DNA from: Avelusimicrobium sp963660385
Lineage (GTDB): Bacteria; Elusimicrobiota; Elusimicrobia; Elusimicrobiales; Elusimicrobiaceae
Assembly (NCBI GenBank): GCA_963660385.1
Contig: CAVKWQ010000042.1
Coordinates: 1 to 14,830 of the forward strand
Direction: 5' to 3'
Length of the DNA stretch: 14,830 nucleotides
In this document: piece by piece, positions 12,780-14,830 of the stretch
How positions within the stretch are numbered: position 1 is the stretch's first letter
Layout of the letters: each line of letters starts with the position of its first letter
Position numbers and translations under genes: made by a program
The notes under the pieces: model-generated
What the model saw: the letters and a program-made list of their open reading frames with translations, nothing else
The model's database searches: none
What the model was told of the DNA's origin: nothing

Positions 12780-14534
12780 ATGAAAAAATATCTCTTTTTG
12801 TGTTTTGCGTTTTTGTTTACGGCCCCGGTGTGGGGCGCCCCGGCACTGACGGCGGAGTGTGCTAATTCGGGCCGTTGTAAAGCCCAGGTAGAAAACCCTG
12901 TGCCGACGGCGGACGATTTAACCTTGCGCGAGCAAGTGGGCCAAACCATTATGCCCCGCGTGTTAATCGGCGAGCAAAAAGCCTTTAAAAAAGCCGTGCT
13001 AAATGGCGAGGTTACGGGCTTTTTTATCAAAGCCAAAGAGGGCGCCGTTACGCAGCCCAAAATTACCGCTAAAAATCAGGCGCGCTTTATCGCCCGCCAG
13101 CGCAAACGCTTGGAAAAAACCATCCGCGACCTAAACAAATGGGCCGCCAAAAGCCCGCACAAAATTCCGCTTTTGTTAGCCGTGGATTACGAGGGGGGTA
13201 CGGTTACTTCGCCGATGTTTATGGGCCTAAAACAAATGCCGTCCAATATGCTTTTGGCGGCTTCGGGCGATGAAAAAGTGGTGGCGGATATGTACGCCGC
13301 ACAGGCCAAGGAAATTTTACTCTCCGGCGCCAATACGGCGTTGGGCCCGGTTACGGACGTTAATTCCAACCCGCTTAACCCCATTATCCAAACGCGTTCG
13401 TTCGGGGATAATTCTGCCGACGTCGGCCGCTTTTCACGGGTGGCGTCGCAGGCGCTTGAAAATAACGGGGTGCCGTCATTTACCAAGCATTTCCCGGGGC
13501 ACGGGGATACGTCGTCCGATTCCCATTACGAACAGCCTGTAACGGCTCTGCCCGCAGAAGAACTTTGGCAAACGCATATTTCCGCCTTTCAGCCCGCTAT
13601 TACGGCGGGCGGCACGGGCGTATTGAGCGCGCACGTCGTCTATCCGGCCTTGGATAACGAAAATACCGCTTCTTTTTCCGCCAAGGTTTTAAAGGGCCTT
13701 CTGCGCGAAAAAATGGACTTTAAGGGCATTATCGCCACGGACGGGCTGGATATGGGCGCCGTAAAGGGCGTGGGCGTGGAGGAAATTGTCCGCCGGGCGT
13801 ATGGCGCGGGGAACAATTTGTTGTTATTAAGCGGGGATATCCGCGATGTAAAAACCGCCCGCACTTATCCGGGCCGAGCCGCCGATTATGTGGAATATAC
13901 GCAACTGGCGGCGGAACCGGCGGTGTCTGCCGAATTTGTGCGCGAATCGGCTGAGAAAATTTTGCAATTAAAGGAACGCCTGGGGCTGTTTCAAAGCCGC
14001 GCTGTTGCCACGGATACAGGCTTTGATAAGGCAGCCAAACAAGCCGCCGAAGCCGGGGTAACCTTGGTGCGCGACGGGCAAAATTTGCTTCCGCTTAAAG
14101 ATAAAAAAGTTTGCGCGGTGCTGTTTGCTGACGGCATTTTCAGTTTGCAACTGCGCGCGTTTACGGATACTTTATCCAAACATTTGCCGCAAGTGCAGGC
14201 GGTGTATGCGCCCCGCACGCCCGGGGAGGCTGACGAGCAGGCGGCCCGTGCGTGTATGGATGGGGCGGACGCAGTTTTGCTGGGCACCAGCCGCACAAGC
14301 GTAATGGACCCAAAACAATATGCCTTGGTGCAGGAACTTTTTAAACAGGCGGAGCAACATAATCAGCCCGCGGCGCTGGTGTCGCTTTTGAACCCGTACG
14401 AAATTGCGCTTTACCCGCAGGCCAAAACGGTGTTAGCCTTATATGGTCCTACGGCGGACACGGCGCGGGTGGCGGCGGAAATTTTGCTTGGCTTGCGCCC
14501 GGCCAAAGGCCACTTGCCCATTAAATTAAAATAA
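12780..14534 (+). CDS. Secreted GH3 beta-N-acetylhexosaminidase (NagZ-like, two-domain)
   Basis: The 584-aa protein starts with a Sec signal peptide (MKKYLFLCFAFLFTAPVWGA, cleavage near 20) without a lipobox cysteine. The GH3 catalytic barrel follows. It contains the NagZ signature KHFPGHGDTSSDSH (236-249), whose Asp247-His249 pair is the expected acid/base dyad, and ATDGLDM with the likely nucleophile Asp321. A second, C-terminal GH3 domain (about 400-584) is present, as in Bacillus NagZ and unlike the short cytosolic proteobacterial NagZ. It would remove N-acetylglucosamine from peptidoglycan fragments or other GlcNAc glycans outside the cytoplasm. The frame is open upstream to 12681, but the signal peptide fixes ATG 12780. 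That ATG lies 20 nt after the preceding gene, with no Shine-Dalgarno and a TATAAT seven bases upstream. It may be read with the pilin/glycosyltransferase genes or separately. Confidence 0.93.
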   Translation: MKKYLFLCFAFLFTAPVWGAPALTAECANSGRCKAQVENPVPTADDLTLREQVGQTIMPRVLIGEQKAFKKAVLNGEVTGFFIKAKEGAVTQPKITAKNQARFIARQRKRLEKTIRDLNKWAAKSPHKIPLLLAVDYEGGTVTSPMFMGLKQMPSNMLLAASGDEKVVADMYAAQAKEILLSGANTALGPVTDVNSNPLNPIIQTRSFGDNSADVGRFSRVASQALENNGVPSFTKHFPGHGDTSSDSHYEQPVTALPAEELWQTHISAFQPAITAGGTGVLSAHVVYPALDNENTASFSAKVLKGLLREKMDFKGIIATDGLDMGAVKGVGVEEIVRRAYGAGNNLLLLSGDIRDVKTARTYPGRAADYVEYTQLAAEPAVSAEFVRESAEKILQLKERLGLFQSRAVATDTGFDKAAKQAAEAGVTLVRDGQNLLPLKDKKVCAVLFADGIFSLQLRAFTDTLSKHLPQVQAVYAPRTPGEADEQAARACMDGADAVLLGTSRTSVMDPKQYALVQELFKQAEQHNQPAALVSLLNPYEIALYPQAKTVLALYGPTADTARVAAEILLGLRPAKGHLPIKLK

Positions 14535-14557
14535 CGGTAATTTTTTGATAACCCCGG

Positions 14558-14591
14558 GGGGTATTGGTTCTGTCAACCCCAAGTGTTTTTT
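14558..14591 (+). terminator. Weak candidate terminator after the hexosaminidase gene
   Basis: GGGGT (14558-14562) can pair with ACCCC (14576-14580), followed five bases later by six T. The stem is short and competes with an ACCCCGG-GGGGT palindrome just upstream, so confidence is low. Confidence 0.3.
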
Positions 14592-14612
14592 ATCTGGAAT
14601 ATAAAAGAAGAG

Positions 14613-14727
14613 GTCATCCTGAATTTAGTTCAGGATCTACCGATTAGGTAGTTAGTTGTTACTTGTTGTTTTTAACGACCCAAAAGGTAGATTCTGAAAA
14701 CCCTGCGGGCCGCCAGTTCAGAATGAC
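14613..14727. repeat. Unit H: complete two-arm inverted element, sister of unit D
   Basis: The left arm is GTC plus ATCCTGAA/TTCAGGAT with loop TTTAG, then CTACC. The right arm is ATTCTGAA (14691-14698) paired with TTCAGAAT (14717-14724), with an inner CCC-TGC-GGG hairpin, then GAC. Compared with unit D, the right-arm stem differs at two base pairs, each changed on both sides. Confidence 0.85.
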
Positions 14728-14766
14728 TCCCAATTTTTATAATGGCTTTGTTGTATTGCTTTTGCC

Positions 14767-14795
14767 GTCATCCCGTAGAGTTTTTATACGGGATC
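14767..14795 (+). repeat. Unit I: repeat arm, twin of unit B
   Basis: GTC plus ATCCCGTA/TACGGGAT with the same 9-nt loop as unit B; identity with unit B continues into GCC before and CTGTCGTT after it. A right arm is not visible before the window ends, so this is either a solo arm or a cut element. Confidence 0.8.
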
Positions 14796-14830
14796 TGTCG
14801 TTGCCTTTTTGTCCGTTTACTGTAAAGGGG

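Larger units (their letters stand above)
14535..14830. other. Gene-free stretch with a second cluster of the GTCATCC repeats
   Basis: No gene is seen from the hexosaminidase stop to the window end. It holds the weak terminator candidate, complete unit H, a G/T-rich linker (TTTGTTGTATTGCTTTTGCC) and unit I, then unassigned sequence to the edge. Confidence 0.8.

Noticed and set aside
14738..14743. TATAAT between units H and I as a promoter
   Set aside because: No -35 or extended -10 and no gene start visible before the window end; AT-rich spacer between repeats explains it.

Overview
The window reads as chromosomal DNA of a diderm (Gram-negative-type) bacterium of moderate GC content. It encodes Sec-machinery accessory genes, a DUF374 acyltransferase of the type that includes lipid A acyltransferases, an exported GH3 hexosaminidase, an LtaS/EptA-like envelope transferase and two type IV pilin-like proteins. 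The near-identical FTLIELLVVVLIIGIL pilin heads with short cysteine-bearing tails, plus the general gene style, recall gut Elusimicrobiota. That assignment is an impression from sequence style and was not tested by any search.

Layout. Positions 1-617: a cysteine-rich protein, possibly cut by the window edge, ending before a strong hairpin at 628-657. Positions 682-2006 (minus): two translationally coupled genes, an unrecognised 210-aa protein followed by a DUF374 acyltransferase. Positions 2098-4831 (minus): a compact yajC-secD-secF operon with overlapping start and stop codons and its own terminator. Positions 4832-4979: a divergent promoter region. Positions 4980-5474 (plus): pilin 1, closed by a 13-bp perfect hairpin. 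Positions 5475-6153: no gene, but a dense cluster of palindromic elements. Positions 6154-7893 (minus): a five-TM alkaline-phosphatase-fold transferase. Positions 7917-7934: a symmetric divergent promoter. Positions 8000-9751 (plus): thrS, lacking the usual N-terminal TGS domain. Positions 9908-14534 (plus): pilin 2, a GT2 glycosyltransferase, a GT-C-like multi-TM protein and a secreted GH3 hexosaminidase, tightly spaced. Positions 14535-14830: no gene, a second cluster of the same palindromic elements.

How the genes work together. YajC-SecD-SecF assists protein export across the inner membrane. The pilins carry class III signal peptides that need a prepilin peptidase, which is not in this window. 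Pilin 2 lies 22 bases upstream of a polyprenyl-phosphate-hexose-synthase-like GT2, which overlaps a GT-C-like membrane protein. That is the gene pairing expected for lipid-linked sugar transfer at the outer face of the membrane, so pilin or envelope glycosylation is a reasonable hypothesis.

The most striking signal is the repeat family in the two gene-free stretches. Each arm is GTC followed by a perfect 8-bp hairpin stem. Different copies have different stem sequences, but both sides change together, and many copies are paired head-to-head as larger inverted repeats. This direct covariation shows a structure-maintained, probably mobile, REP/BIME-like or MITE-like family.
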